Below, piece after piece: positions 14,562 to 21,166 of a stretch of DNA of 23,272 nucleotides. Origin of the DNA: an uncultured Oscillospiraceae bacterium (lineage in GTDB: Bacteria; Bacillota; Clostridia; Oscillospirales; Oscillospiraceae). Both the position numbers and the translations under genes were made by a program. The notes below the pieces were generated by a model. That model saw nothing but the letters and a program-made list of their open reading frames with translations, was not told the DNA's origin and searched no databases. Position 1 is the first letter of the stretch. Every line of letters starts with the position of its first letter. The DNA is taken from NCBI GenBank assembly GCA_937915075.1, contig CALDMA010000129.1, positions 1 to 23,272 of the forward strand, in the 5' to 3' direction.

Positions 14562-14815
14562 TCGCACGTCCTTTCTCTGTGGAAGTAACTGGTGCCGGAC
14601 ACGGCACAGACTTTGTTACTTTCGTCGAAAGTAACGCAAAAGCACTTTTGACAGACGTTCCGTCCATCAAAAGATGCCTTTGCGCCCTGCCGGGGGCTTC
14701 CGTCTGCGGACGGGGTTTCGCTGCGCCTCGCCGCTGCCCTGTCCAACACCACCTTCCTGCCTAATTGCTTCTCACAGGAGCGTGACACGCTCCTGTCCTT
14801 TGCCAATAGAGGGAA
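14562..14815. other. Relaxase upstream region, candidate oriT
   Basis: No gene is supported. Two near-perfect 21-base palindromes, each with 10-base arms and a single central base, lie at 14615-14635 (arms GTTACTTTCG / CGAAAGTAAC) and 14775-14795 (arms CAGGAGCGTG / CACGCTCCTG). MobV-family origins of transfer usually lie just upstream of the relaxase gene and contain inverted repeats, so the first is the better oriT candidate. The second may be a terminator stem for the small gene at 14816, though it lacks a T-run. Confidence 0.55.
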
Positions 14816-15049
14816 TCACCAGCGGAAGCTCTCTGGCACACCTCGCCTGTCCAGATACTCCTGCCGAGCCTGTTCCCGCTGTTCCTCGGTGGGTGCTGTC
14901 TTGTACTGGGCATACAGCTCATGCCGCAGCATCGCGTCCAGTTTTTGCTCCAAGCCCTGCTCAATGACCTCTTCGTACTCATTTTCGCCGCTCAGATGAT
15001 ATTTCAGCAAAGCAACGAAAAGTTCCTGTGAAATTTGCACATTTTTCAT
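14816..15049 (-). CDS. Small conserved protein of mobile elements, function unknown
   Basis: A 77-residue acidic helical protein. I recognise its pattern (NVQISQELF near the start, LEQKLDAMLRHELYAQYKTA in the middle, QARQEYLDRRGVPESFRW at the end) as a small ORF recurring beside relaxases and integrases of gut Firmicutes elements, but no function is assigned. No membrane segment or zinc site. In-frame ATGs at 15061 and 15052 are alternative starts; 15049 is chosen because GGGATGG then has better spacing and the family begins at this Met. It sits between the RepA-like gene and the relaxase, after the repeat array. Confidence 0.65.
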   Translation of the reverse strand: MKNVQISQELFVALLKYHLSGENEYEEVIEQGLEQKLDAMLRHELYAQYKTAPTEEQREQARQEYLDRRGVPESFRW

Positions 15050-15064
15050 CATTATCACCATCCC

Positions 15065-15138
15065 GTGTCGGTTGTGTCGATTGTGACGGTATTTTACCTA
15101 GTAGCAAAAATACCGTCACAACCGTCACGAATCGTCAC
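15065..15138. repeat. Six-copy inverted 9-bp repeat array (iteron-like)
   Basis: Consensus GTGWCGRTT. Plus-strand copies lie at 15065-15073, 15074-15082 and 15083-15091 with exact 9-base period; minus-strand copies lie at 15111-15119, 15120-15128 and 15130-15138. The two groups face each other, and the inner parts form a perfect 15-bp stem (15081-15095 with 15107-15121) around an 11-base loop. It begins at the end of the RepA-like gene and lacks a terminator T-run. Candidate replication origin or operator. Confidence 0.75.
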
Positions 15139-16259
15139 GCGCCAGAATTTTCCAGCGTCAATTTGACCACTCTGCCCTCATGGGTACGCCTGCTTTCGTA
15201 CCGGATTCCGTAGTCGTTGTAGAGCCTGTCGGCACTCACGTTCAGCTTCCGGGTCAGGATGTTTGCCTGTATGCTCACACCCGACAGACGTTCCAGCAGT
15301 TCCGTGGGCGTACCGCTCCACTCTGGCTGTTCCGGGGTGAGCACCTTTGCCACCGCTTCCAGAAGCGGGTCGGGCGGTAGCTTCCAGAGTTCCGTTTCGG
15401 CTCCTTGGAACTCCCACACGCAGCGTTCCCGGTTGAACTCCAACGTCAGTTCTTGGTCTGGCTGGTCGCGTCCTACAATGTCCAGCAGAGCGGTGTTATC
15501 TGTGCGCCGCTTCTTCTGCATGATGAACGCTCCATCCGCTGCACCCAACAGGCCGTTGGTGCCGGAGATCATGTCAAAGCTGTCCTCGGCTTCCATCTTC
15601 CGGGTGTGGTGAACCACTAGCAGGCAGATGCCGTACCTGTCGCTGAACGCTTTCAGCTTGGTCACGATCTCATAATCGCTGGCGTAGCTGTATCGGTCAC
15701 CGCCGATCTCCCGCACCTTCTGCAAGGTGTCGATGATGATGAGCCGCACATCCGGGTGTTCTCGGATGAAGCCCTCCAACTGCTGGTCAAGCCCTTCGCT
15801 CACGGATTTGGCCTGTGTTGCAAAGTAGAGGTTGCTGGTTTCCTCTATCCCGAACATCCGGGAGAGCCGCCGCTGCAACCGGGCGTAATCATCTTCCAAG
15901 GCCAGATAGAGGACGGTGCCCTGATGCACCTCGTACTCCCACAGCGGAAGCCCCATCGCCACATGGTAGGCAAGCTGTCCCATGAAGAAGGACTTGCCCA
16001 CCTTGGGCGCACCTACGAAGAGGTAGGTGCCGCTGTACAGCAGGTCGTTCACGATGGGCTTCCGGGGTGGATAAACTGTGTCGTACAGCTCAGTCATTGA
16101 TACCGTGTTCAGCCCGAAATTGTTTGACTTTTTCGCGGCTTGCAGATTGATTTGCTTGTCCGAATTTGTTATAATATTGGTGTTGATTTTTGAGGACGAC
16201 TGTACCGCATCTGCGCCAACAGATGCACCCGGTACGGTCGTTTTTCTATTGTCCGTCAT
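15135..16259 (-). CDS. RepA-like RecA-fold AAA ATPase (element replication/DNA processing)
   Basis: A 374-residue protein with a RecA-type ATPase core resembling hexameric RepA helicases: Walker A GAPKVGKS (about 83-90), Walker B LIIIDTLQKV, and VVHHTRKM with the sensor His. The N-terminal 45 residues are Ser/Asn-rich and probably flexible. The C-terminal 100 residues may be a winged DNA-binding part. The ATG at 16259 overlaps the TGA of the upstream RHH gene (ATGA) and has AAGGAGG seven bases away; the ATG two codons earlier is only one base from it and is rejected. Likely unwinds element DNA during replication of the excised circle, possibly at the adjacent repeat array. Confidence 0.8.
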   Translation of the reverse strand: MTDNRKTTVPGASVGADAVQSSSKINTNIITNSDKQINLQAAKKSNNFGLNTVSMTELYDTVYPPRKPIVNDLLYSGTYLFVGAPKVGKSFFMGQLAYHVAMGLPLWEYEVHQGTVLYLALEDDYARLQRRLSRMFGIEETSNLYFATQAKSVSEGLDQQLEGFIREHPDVRLIIIDTLQKVREIGGDRYSYASDYEIVTKLKAFSDRYGICLLVVHHTRKMEAEDSFDMISGTNGLLGAADGAFIMQKKRRTDNTALLDIVGRDQPDQELTLEFNRERCVWEFQGAETELWKLPPDPLLEAVAKVLTPEQPEWSGTPTELLERLSGVSIQANILTRKLNVSADRLYNDYGIRYESRRTHEGRVVKLTLENSGA

Positions 16260-16579
16260 TCGCATTCCTCCTTAAGTCCGTTCAACGTCAAAGCCACCAT
16301 TTGCAAGGTTTCCAGCAAGTCCGGTGGGACTTCTTCATCCACTGCCAGCCGCTGCAATTCCTGATAGATCAGCTCCATCTGGCCTCGCAGGGCTTTGTAG
16401 ACCCTTGGGTTGCCTACCACGGTGATCTCCCGGTCAGTCAGGCGGCGGATGATATACTCCTGCTTGGTCAACCCGGAGAGCCTGACTTTTGCTTCCAGTA
16501 CCTCATCCTCTTCCGGTGACATTCGGAAGGCTACCACCTTGTTCCTCCAGCGGCCTTGTTGGTCGAGCACTCGTTCCAT
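16256..16579 (-). CDS. Ribbon-helix-helix/MobC-like accessory protein
   Basis: A 107-residue protein whose first half looks like a ribbon-helix-helix DNA-binding domain: KVVAFRMSPEEDEVLEAKVRLSGLT is the strand-helix part and KQEYIIRRLTDREI the second helix. The rest is helical. MobC relaxosome proteins have this shape and are usual partners of relaxases, so a nicking-accessory or operon-regulator role is likely. AAAGGAGG is one base from the first in-frame ATG and seven from the ATG at 16579, so the latter is chosen. It follows the integrase stop directly and overlaps the RepA-like start by four bases (translational coupling). Confidence 0.7.
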   Translation of the reverse strand: MERVLDQQGRWRNKVVAFRMSPEEDEVLEAKVRLSGLTKQEYIIRRLTDREITVVGNPRVYKALRGQMELIYQELQRLAVDEEVPPDLLETLQMVALTLNGLKEECE

Positions 16580-16581
16580 CT

Positions 16582-17658
16582 TCATCCCTCCTTTCGTTCC
16601 ATGTCCAGCTTCTGCGCCATCTCCTGCTGCTTTGAGGGGAAGAGGTGGGCGTACTTATAGGTGATGTCCACACTCTCATGCCCTACCCGGTCAGCGATTG
16701 CCAGAGCCGAGAAGCCCATCTCGATCAACAGCGATACATGGGAGTGCCGCAGGTCATGGATTCGGATTCGCTTCACCCCGGCTTCCTTGGCTCCCCTGTC
16801 CATCTCGTGATGCAGGTAACTCTTGGTCACTTCAAATATCCGCTGGTCTGGCTGGACTTTGTAGAGAGATTTCAGGTAGTCCCTGATCTCGTCCGTCAGG
16901 AACTGCGGCATCTGGATGACCCGGACGCTCTTAGGTGTTTTCGGGTCGGTGATCACATCCCGGCCTTTCAGCCTTTGATAAGATTTGGTGATGGAGAGCA
17001 GCCCCTTGTCCAAATCAAAGTCTGCCGGGGTCAGAGCCAGCAATTCGCCCTCCCGGATGCCACACCAGTAGAGGACTTCAAACGCATAGTAGGATTGCGG
17101 CTTGTCCATCATAGCTTCCGCGAACTTGAGGTACTCTTCCTTTGTCCAGAAGAGCATCTCCTTGTGCTTTTCTGACCCCATGCACCCGGCTGTAGCTGCT
17201 GCATTTGATTTCAGCCCATAGAACCGGACTGCGTGGTTCAAGATGGCACTGAGTTGTCCGTGGAGCGTTTTAAGGTAGGTTGGTGAGTATGCTTTACCGT
17301 TCTTGTCCCGGTAGTTCAGCATCTCGTTCTGCCATGCGATCACATCCCGCGGCTTTATCTCACTGAGCCGTTTTTCCTTGAAGTACGGTAAGATTTTCGT
17401 CCGGATGATGTGCTCCTTGGTAGACCATGTGTTCTCCCGGAGCCGCTTCTTTTTGTCCGTGATATAAATTTCTACGAAGGCTTCAAAGGTCATGGTCAGG
17501 TCTGCCGCCTGTTGCAGAAGGAACTCCCGCTCCCACGCCAGAGCATCCTTCTTGGTGGCAAACCCTCGTTTCAGCTTCTTCTGCTTCACCCCTTTCCAGT
17601 TCTCGAAGTAGAAGGCAGCGTACCATGTGCCTTGCCTGCTGTCCTTGTAGGCTGGCAT
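16582..17658 (-). CDS. int: Tyrosine site-specific integrase (Tn916/phage type)
   Basis: A 358-residue tyrosine recombinase that would integrate and excise the element at the guaA 3' end. Domains in order: an arm-binding N-terminus (1-50), a SAM-like core-binding domain (about 55-155), and the catalytic domain. Catalytic residues are visible: Arg202 in CGIREGELLAL, Lys240 region (DPKTPKS), His301 and Arg304 in HDLRHSHVSLL, His327 in GHES, and the nucleophile Tyr336 in YKYAHLF. All are intact, so it should be active. ATG at 17658 is preceded by GAGGAG that lies in the end of the xis-like gene, four bases upstream, indicating coupling. Arm sites at both element ends fit this integrase class. 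Confidence 0.94.
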   Translation of the reverse strand: MPAYKDSRQGTWYAAFYFENWKGVKQKKLKRGFATKKDALAWEREFLLQQAADLTMTFEAFVEIYITDKKKRLRENTWSTKEHIIRTKILPYFKEKRLSEIKPRDVIAWQNEMLNYRDKNGKAYSPTYLKTLHGQLSAILNHAVRFYGLKSNAAATAGCMGSEKHKEMLFWTKEEYLKFAEAMMDKPQSYYAFEVLYWCGIREGELLALTPADFDLDKGLLSITKSYQRLKGRDVITDPKTPKSVRVIQMPQFLTDEIRDYLKSLYKVQPDQRIFEVTKSYLHHEMDRGAKEAGVKRIRIHDLRHSHVSLLIEMGFSALAIADRVGHESVDITYKYAHLFPSKQQEMAQKLDMERKEG

Positions 17659-17662
17659 CCTA

Positions 17663-17848
17663 TCACTCCTCTCCTGCACCGTAGATTTTCTCCTGATAGT
17701 ACCTCCTGCTTACCCGGCCTCCTACGGTCGTGTAGCCCTTGGCTCTCAGTTCCTCGTTCCACTGGGCGATCATCTTGTATGCCAGCCCCTGCGAGATGTC
17801 CAGTTCCTTTGCCAGTTCGTCCGCCTTGATAAAAATGCTGTTTGCCAT
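17663..17848 (-). CDS. xis: Excisionase-like small DNA-binding protein
   Basis: A 61-residue basic protein with a winged helix-turn-helix look (ADELAKELDISQGLAYKMIAQW as the HTH), encoded immediately before int. Small HTH proteins in this position are usually recombination directionality factors that favour excision. Start chosen at ATG 17848, preceded by AAAGGA at six bases; the frame opens nine codons further upstream without a site. Name is positional and by fold, not by close match. Confidence 0.72.
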   Translation of the reverse strand: MANSIFIKADELAKELDISQGLAYKMIAQWNEELRAKGYTTVGGRVSRRYYQEKIYGAGEE

Positions 17849-18181
17849 TTTCTGTCCTTTCTTTGTCGGTTTCATTTCGGTGCCGCTTCATCCTCGCTGA
17901 CTTCCGGCAGGCATATCCCCTTGGCGGTGCTGTGCCGTCCCCTTGCGAAGCGCTCGCTTCCTTTCGGAAGGTCTTGGCGGTTTGGGTCAGTTTGGCGGTC
18001 ATTCAATTTTTACTAAGCATTTTTGTTTATCTTTTGTGTCATCATTATACTAAACACATTCCGTTAAGTCAAGAGGTTTTCAGGTAAAATCTTAAACTTT
18101 TTTGTTTATTTTCTATTGCACCTCCTATTTTCCTGTGTTATACTAGGTTCAACAAATATGTTTAAGTCAGGAGGCAACCAC
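17849..18181. promoter_or_regulatory. Divergent promoter and operator region of the element
   Basis: Minus strand: TTGACT (18067-18072), 17 bases, TATAAT (18044-18049), driving xis-int-mob. Plus strand: TTGCAC (18116-18121), 17 bases, TATACT (18139-18144), driving xre. Repeats: TTTTTGTTTAT at 18020-18030 and 18099-18109; TTAAGTCA at 18064-18071 (over the minus -35) and 18162-18169 (beside the xre ribosome binding site); inverted CTTAAAC/GTTTAAG at 18091-18097 and 18160-18166. They are candidate sites for the adjacent XRE protein. The 17849-18000 part is a leader of about 195 bases for xis with no ORF. Confidence 0.75.
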
Positions 18182-18688
18182 ATGGCAGTCGGTGACCGCA
18201 TCAAGCGCGCCCGCAACTTCCGTGGCATGACCCAAAAAGAGCTGGGCATCGCCATCGGGTTTGAGGAGAAGAGCGCAGACATCCGTATCGCACAATACGA
18301 AAGCAACACCCGCACTCCCAAAGAAGAGCTGCTCCGCAAGATCGCGGAGGTACTGGACGTGAACTACCGTTCCCTCTATGAGCCGACCTTGTACGCCGCA
18401 GAGGATGTGATGTACACCTTGTTTGAGCTGGACGAGCACTACCCCGGCACCCGGCTCTATGAGGTCACAGACACCACCGACCCGGATTTCCCAGAAAAGC
18501 ACATGGCGGTCAGCTTCCGGTATCGCCTGCTGGATGAGTTCTTAAAGGAGTGGCAGCTCCGCAAGAAACAACTCCGGGAGGGTGAGATCACCAAGGAAGA
18601 GTATCTGGAATGGAAGCTCAACTGGCCGCAGACTGCCGATGACTGCGGCCGCTACGAACCGAAGAAAAAGTGGCGCAAAGAAAAATAG
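18182..18688 (+). CDS. XRE-family regulator of the mobile element
   Basis: A 168-residue protein with an N-terminal Cro/C1 helix-turn-helix (about 5-62: IKRARNFRGMTQKELGIAIG, then YESNTRTPKEELLRKIAEVL) and a C-terminal 100-residue part ending in a basic tail, with no metallopeptidase HExxH motif. It lies upstream of and divergent from the xis-int-mobilization array, the usual position for the master repressor of excision. ATG at 18182 has AGGAGG seven bases before it. The protein probably controls both promoters through the repeats in the shared region. A hairpin terminator follows. Confidence 0.85.
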   Translation: MAVGDRIKRARNFRGMTQKELGIAIGFEEKSADIRIAQYESNTRTPKEELLRKIAEVLDVNYRSLYEPTLYAAEDVMYTLFELDEHYPGTRLYEVTDTTDPDFPEKHMAVSFRYRLLDEFLKEWQLRKKQLREGEITKEEYLEWKLNWPQTADDCGRYEPKKKWRKEK

Positions 18689-18695
18689 ACACAAA

Positions 18696-18734
18696 AATGC
18701 CCTCTGAAAAACTTACCGTTTCTCAGAGGGCATT
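18696..18734. terminator. Hairpin terminator between xre and the element's right end
   Basis: AATGCCCTCTGA (18696-18707) pairs with TCAGAGGGCATT (18723-18734), a 12-bp stem with a 15-base loop. A T-run of five follows on the minus strand, so it could also stop guaA transcription entering the element, replacing the native terminator that the insertion moved away. Confidence 0.78.
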
Positions 18735-18766
18735 CTTATGTCTCTCTTGATGAATAATAGTCCGAT

Positions 18767-18784
18767 AGTATCAAAGCAGTATCA
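18767..18784. repeat. Right arm-type integrase site candidates (AGTATCA x2)
   Basis: AGTATCA at 18767-18773 and 18778-18784, four bases apart and in the same orientation as the left pair. They lie 57 bases inside the right attachment core. Confidence 0.72.
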
Positions 18785-18841
18785 ATGAGCCTTTCAGCCT
18801 CCAAAATATCGCATTGCTTCAATACTTTTCAGGATTTGCAC

Positions 18842-18854
18842 ATTATTCGAGCTC
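18842..18854. repeat. Right attachment core overlapping the guaA stop
   Basis: The second copy of ATTATTCGAGCTC. It contains the guaA TAA and the preceding Glu and Leu codons plus part of the next Glu codon, so insertion leaves the GuaA C-terminus unchanged. Confidence 0.82.
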
Positions 18855-20375
18855 CACCGTGGCGGGGGGCTTGGAGGTGACGTCGTAGAGGATGCGGTTG
18901 ACGCCCTTGACCTCGTTCACGATGCGGCGGGAGACGGTGTCGAGCAGCTCCCACGGCAGACGCGAGAAGTCGGCGGTCATGAAGTCCTGCGTCTCCACCG
19001 CGCGCAGCGCAATGGCGTAGTCATAGGTGCGCTCGTCGCCCATGACGCCGACGGAGCGCAGGTTCGTAAGCGCGGCAAAATACTGGTTGATGCTGCGCTC
19101 GAGGCCCGCCTTGGCGACCTCCTCGCGGAAAATGGCGTCCGCCTCGCGGACGATGTGCAGCTTCTCCTCGGTGATCTCGCCGATGACGCGGATGGCAAGG
19201 CCCGGGCCGGGGAAGGGCTGACGCCAGACAAGGCTCTCGGGCAGGCCCAGCTCAATGCCGAGCTGGCGCACCTCGTCCTTGAAGAGACGACGCAGGGGCT
19301 CGATGATCTCCTTGAAGTCCACATGGTCGGGAAGTCCGCCAACGTTGTGGTGGCTCTTGATGACGACGCTCTCACCGCCGACGCCCGACTCCACCACGTC
19401 GGGGTAGATGGTGCCCTGCGCGAGAAAATCAACGCGTCCAAGCTTTTTGGCCTCGGCCTCAAAGACGCGGATGAATTCCTCGCCGATGATCTTGCGCTTG
19501 CGCTCCGGCTCGGAGATGCCGGCGAGCTTGGTGAGGAAACGCTCCTGCGCGTTCACGCGCACGATGCGCATACCAAGGCAGTCGTGCATGGCTTGCTCGA
19601 CCTGATCGCCCTCGTCCTTGCGCAGCAGACCGTGATCGACAAAGATGCAGGTGAGCTGTTCGCCGACCGCGCGGTAGAGGAGCGCGGCGGCCACGGCGCT
19701 GTCCACGCCGCCGGAGAGCGCCAGCAGCACCTTGCCGCTGCCGACCTTGGCGCGGACCTCCCCGATGGCTTCGCTGACGTAATTCGCCATGCTCCACTCG
19801 GGGGAAAGGCCGCAGACCTTGTAGAGAAAGTTTTTCAGAATTTCGGTGCCGTGGACGGTGTGCAGCACCTCGGGGTGGAACTGCACGCCGTAGAGCTTTC
19901 GTTCCGCGTTCTCGATGGCGGCGTAGGCGCAGCCCGCGGTGTGTGCGATGGCGCGGAAGCCGGGGGAGAGCTTTTCGACCTCGACGCCGTGGCTCATCCA
20001 GCAGATGCTCGTCGGCTCGACGCCGTCGAACAGCAGGCTCGTGCCGTCGTGTGTCAGCTCTACCTTGCCGTACTCGCGGACCTCGGCTCTGCGGCAGGCA
20101 CCGCCGAGCTGATGGATCATCAGCTGCTGGCCGTAGCAGATGCCGAGGATGGGCAGACCCAGCTCGAAGATGGCGTTGTCGAGCGCGGGGGCGTTCGGCT
20201 CGAACACCGTCGCGGGACCGCCAGTGAAGATGATAGCGGCGGGATCGAAGGCGCGGATGTCGTCCATCGACATGGTGTAAGGCTTGATCTCGCAGTAGAC
20301 GCCGCATTCACGCACGCGGCGCGCGACGAGCAGATTGTACTGCCCGCCGAAATCCAATACCAGTACCTTTTTCAT
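18843..20375 (-). CDS. guaA: GMP synthase (glutamine-hydrolysing)
   Basis: Converts XMP to GMP with glutamine and ATP in the cytosol. The 510-residue length is normal. The N-terminal class I glutamine amidotransferase has the nucleophile Cys80 in GICYGQQL and the later VQFHPEV His. The ATP-pyrophosphatase domain carries the P-loop LALSGGVDSAVAA, and the C-terminal dimerisation domain ends RILYDVTSKPPATVELE. The frame stays open further upstream over xpt, but the ATG at 20375 with GAGGA upstream starts the MKKVLVLDFGGQ N-terminus of the family. It follows xpt after one base, an operon. Its 3' end is the insertion target of the mobile element. Confidence 0.97.
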   Translation of the reverse strand: MKKVLVLDFGGQYNLLVARRVRECGVYCEIKPYTMSMDDIRAFDPAAIIFTGGPATVFEPNAPALDNAIFELGLPILGICYGQQLMIHQLGGACRRAEVREYGKVELTHDGTSLLFDGVEPTSICWMSHGVEVEKLSPGFRAIAHTAGCAYAAIENAERKLYGVQFHPEVLHTVHGTEILKNFLYKVCGLSPEWSMANYVSEAIGEVRAKVGSGKVLLALSGGVDSAVAAALLYRAVGEQLTCIFVDHGLLRKDEGDQVEQAMHDCLGMRIVRVNAQERFLTKLAGISEPERKRKIIGEEFIRVFEAEAKKLGRVDFLAQGTIYPDVVESGVGGESVVIKSHHNVGGLPDHVDFKEIIEPLRRLFKDEVRQLGIELGLPESLVWRQPFPGPGLAIRVIGEITEEKLHIVREADAIFREEVAKAGLERSINQYFAALTNLRSVGVMGDERTYDYAIALRAVETQDFMTADFSRLPWELLDTVSRRIVNEVKGVNRILYDVTSKPPATVELE

Positions 20376-20376
20376 C

Positions 20377-20955
20377 TCAGTCGTCCTCACGGAAGAGGAT
20401 GCCGTTCTCGTCCGCCTGCTCGATGACGGCAAGCGCTTTGTACGGCACGCCAGAGGCGCGGAATTTGTCGCCGCCGCCCTGGAAGCCCTTTTCGACCGCG
20501 ACGCCGATGCCCTCGAGCGTCGCGCCCGCGGCATTGACGAGGTCGACGAGGCCCTGCATCGCGTAGCCCTTGGCCATGAAATCGTCGATGATGAGAACGT
20601 GGTCGTCCGCGTGCAGCCACTCATGGCTGACGATCAGAGTGACCTTCTTTTTGTAGGTATAAGAAAAGACCTCGCTCTGGTACAATCCGCCCTCGATGTT
20701 GTCGCTCTTCGCCTTTTTGGCGAACAGCATGGGAACACCGTATTTCTGGGCGCAGATCGTGGCCAAAGCGATGCCGCTTGCCTCCGCTGTTAAAACCATG
20801 GTGATCTTGCTGATGTCAAAATACTTCGCGAACTCATCGGCCAGAGCCTCGAGCAGCTTGGTGTCGACGCGGTGGTTGAGAAAGCCGTCGACCTTGATGA
20901 TGTTGCCGGGCAGGACCTTGCCTTCGCGGCGAATGCGTTCCTTGAGCAGTTCCAT
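20377..20955 (-). CDS. xpt: Xanthine phosphoribosyltransferase
   Basis: Salvages xanthine (and usually guanine less well) to XMP with PRPP. The 192-residue type I phosphoribosyltransferase has the PRPP-binding motif VLIIDDFMAKG, and the N-terminus ELLKERIRREGKVLPGN with VDGFLNHRVD that marks Xpt. ATG at 20955 is preceded by AGGAGG at eight bases; the open frame upstream to 21033 covers the promoter and is rejected. Directly upstream of guaA, so XMP made here can be aminated to GMP by the next enzyme. The leader has no recognisable purine riboswitch, which is often found before xpt in Firmicutes. Confidence 0.95.
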   Translation of the reverse strand: MELLKERIRREGKVLPGNIIKVDGFLNHRVDTKLLEALADEFAKYFDISKITMVLTAEASGIALATICAQKYGVPMLFAKKAKSDNIEGGLYQSEVFSYTYKKKVTLIVSHEWLHADDHVLIIDDFMAKGYAMQGLVDLVNAAGATLEGIGVAVEKGFQGGGDKFRASGVPYKALAVIEQADENGILFREDD

Positions 20956-21011
20956 GGGACCGTCCTCCTGTCGTATAATATAAGTGCGCGGACTGTGCTG
21001 CCATTGTAGAT

Positions 21012-21041
21012 ATTGTATCGTATGATAGAGCATTTGCGCAA
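21012..21041 (-). promoter_or_regulatory. Candidate promoter of xpt-guaA
   Basis: Minus-strand TTGCGC (21036-21041), 18 bases, TACAAT (21012-21017). A moderate match; the leader to the xpt start would be only about 50 bases, too short for a purine riboswitch. Confidence 0.45.
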
Positions 21042-21079
21042 GAAAAACAAGGTGACGGAGAGACCAAAAAAAGGGAGAG

Positions 21080-21105
21080 AAAAGCGCCCGTTTTCGGGCG
21101 CTTTT
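21080..21105. terminator. Terminator after the lipoprotein gene
   Basis: AAAAGCGCCCG (21080-21090) pairs perfectly with CGGGCGCTTTT (21095-21105), 11 bp around TTTT, and flanking A/T runs allow either direction. It lies 62 bases downstream of the lipoprotein stop on the minus strand. Confidence 0.9.
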
Positions 21106-21166
21106 TATGGTTTTGCACAGTTTGATAAGCGCAGCTAATGATGAGCATCAGACGCGCGCATCACGC

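Larger units (their letters stand above)
11099..18854. mobile_element. Integrative mobilizable element inserted at the 3' end of guaA
   Basis: The boundaries are the 13-bp direct repeats ATTATTCGAGCTC at 11099-11111 and 18842-18854, which would give a 7,743-bp circular form. The right copy overlaps the last codons and stop of guaA, a known integration hotspot for genomic islands. The element encodes a tyrosine recombinase, an excisionase-like protein, a RepA-like ATPase, a MobC-like protein, a MobV relaxase and an XRE regulator. No conjugation (type IV secretion) genes are present, so it would need a helper: an IME rather than an ICE. Paired AGTATCA repeats with the same 11-base period occur near both ends. 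An HNH/methyltransferase pair is cargo. Confidence 0.85.

Noticed and set aside
14558..14806. Possible small minus-strand gene before the relaxase
   Set aside because: It covers both palindromes and overlaps the relaxase start; composition is not protein-like and no clear ribosome binding site is present.
19155..20426. Plus-strand open frame opposite guaA
   Set aside because: A shadow of a high-GC conserved gene; no family and no ribosome binding site.
20376..20624. In-frame upstream extension of guaA
   Set aside because: It overlaps xpt completely and encodes low-complexity Ser/Arg-rich sequence; the true start with ribosome binding site is at 20375.
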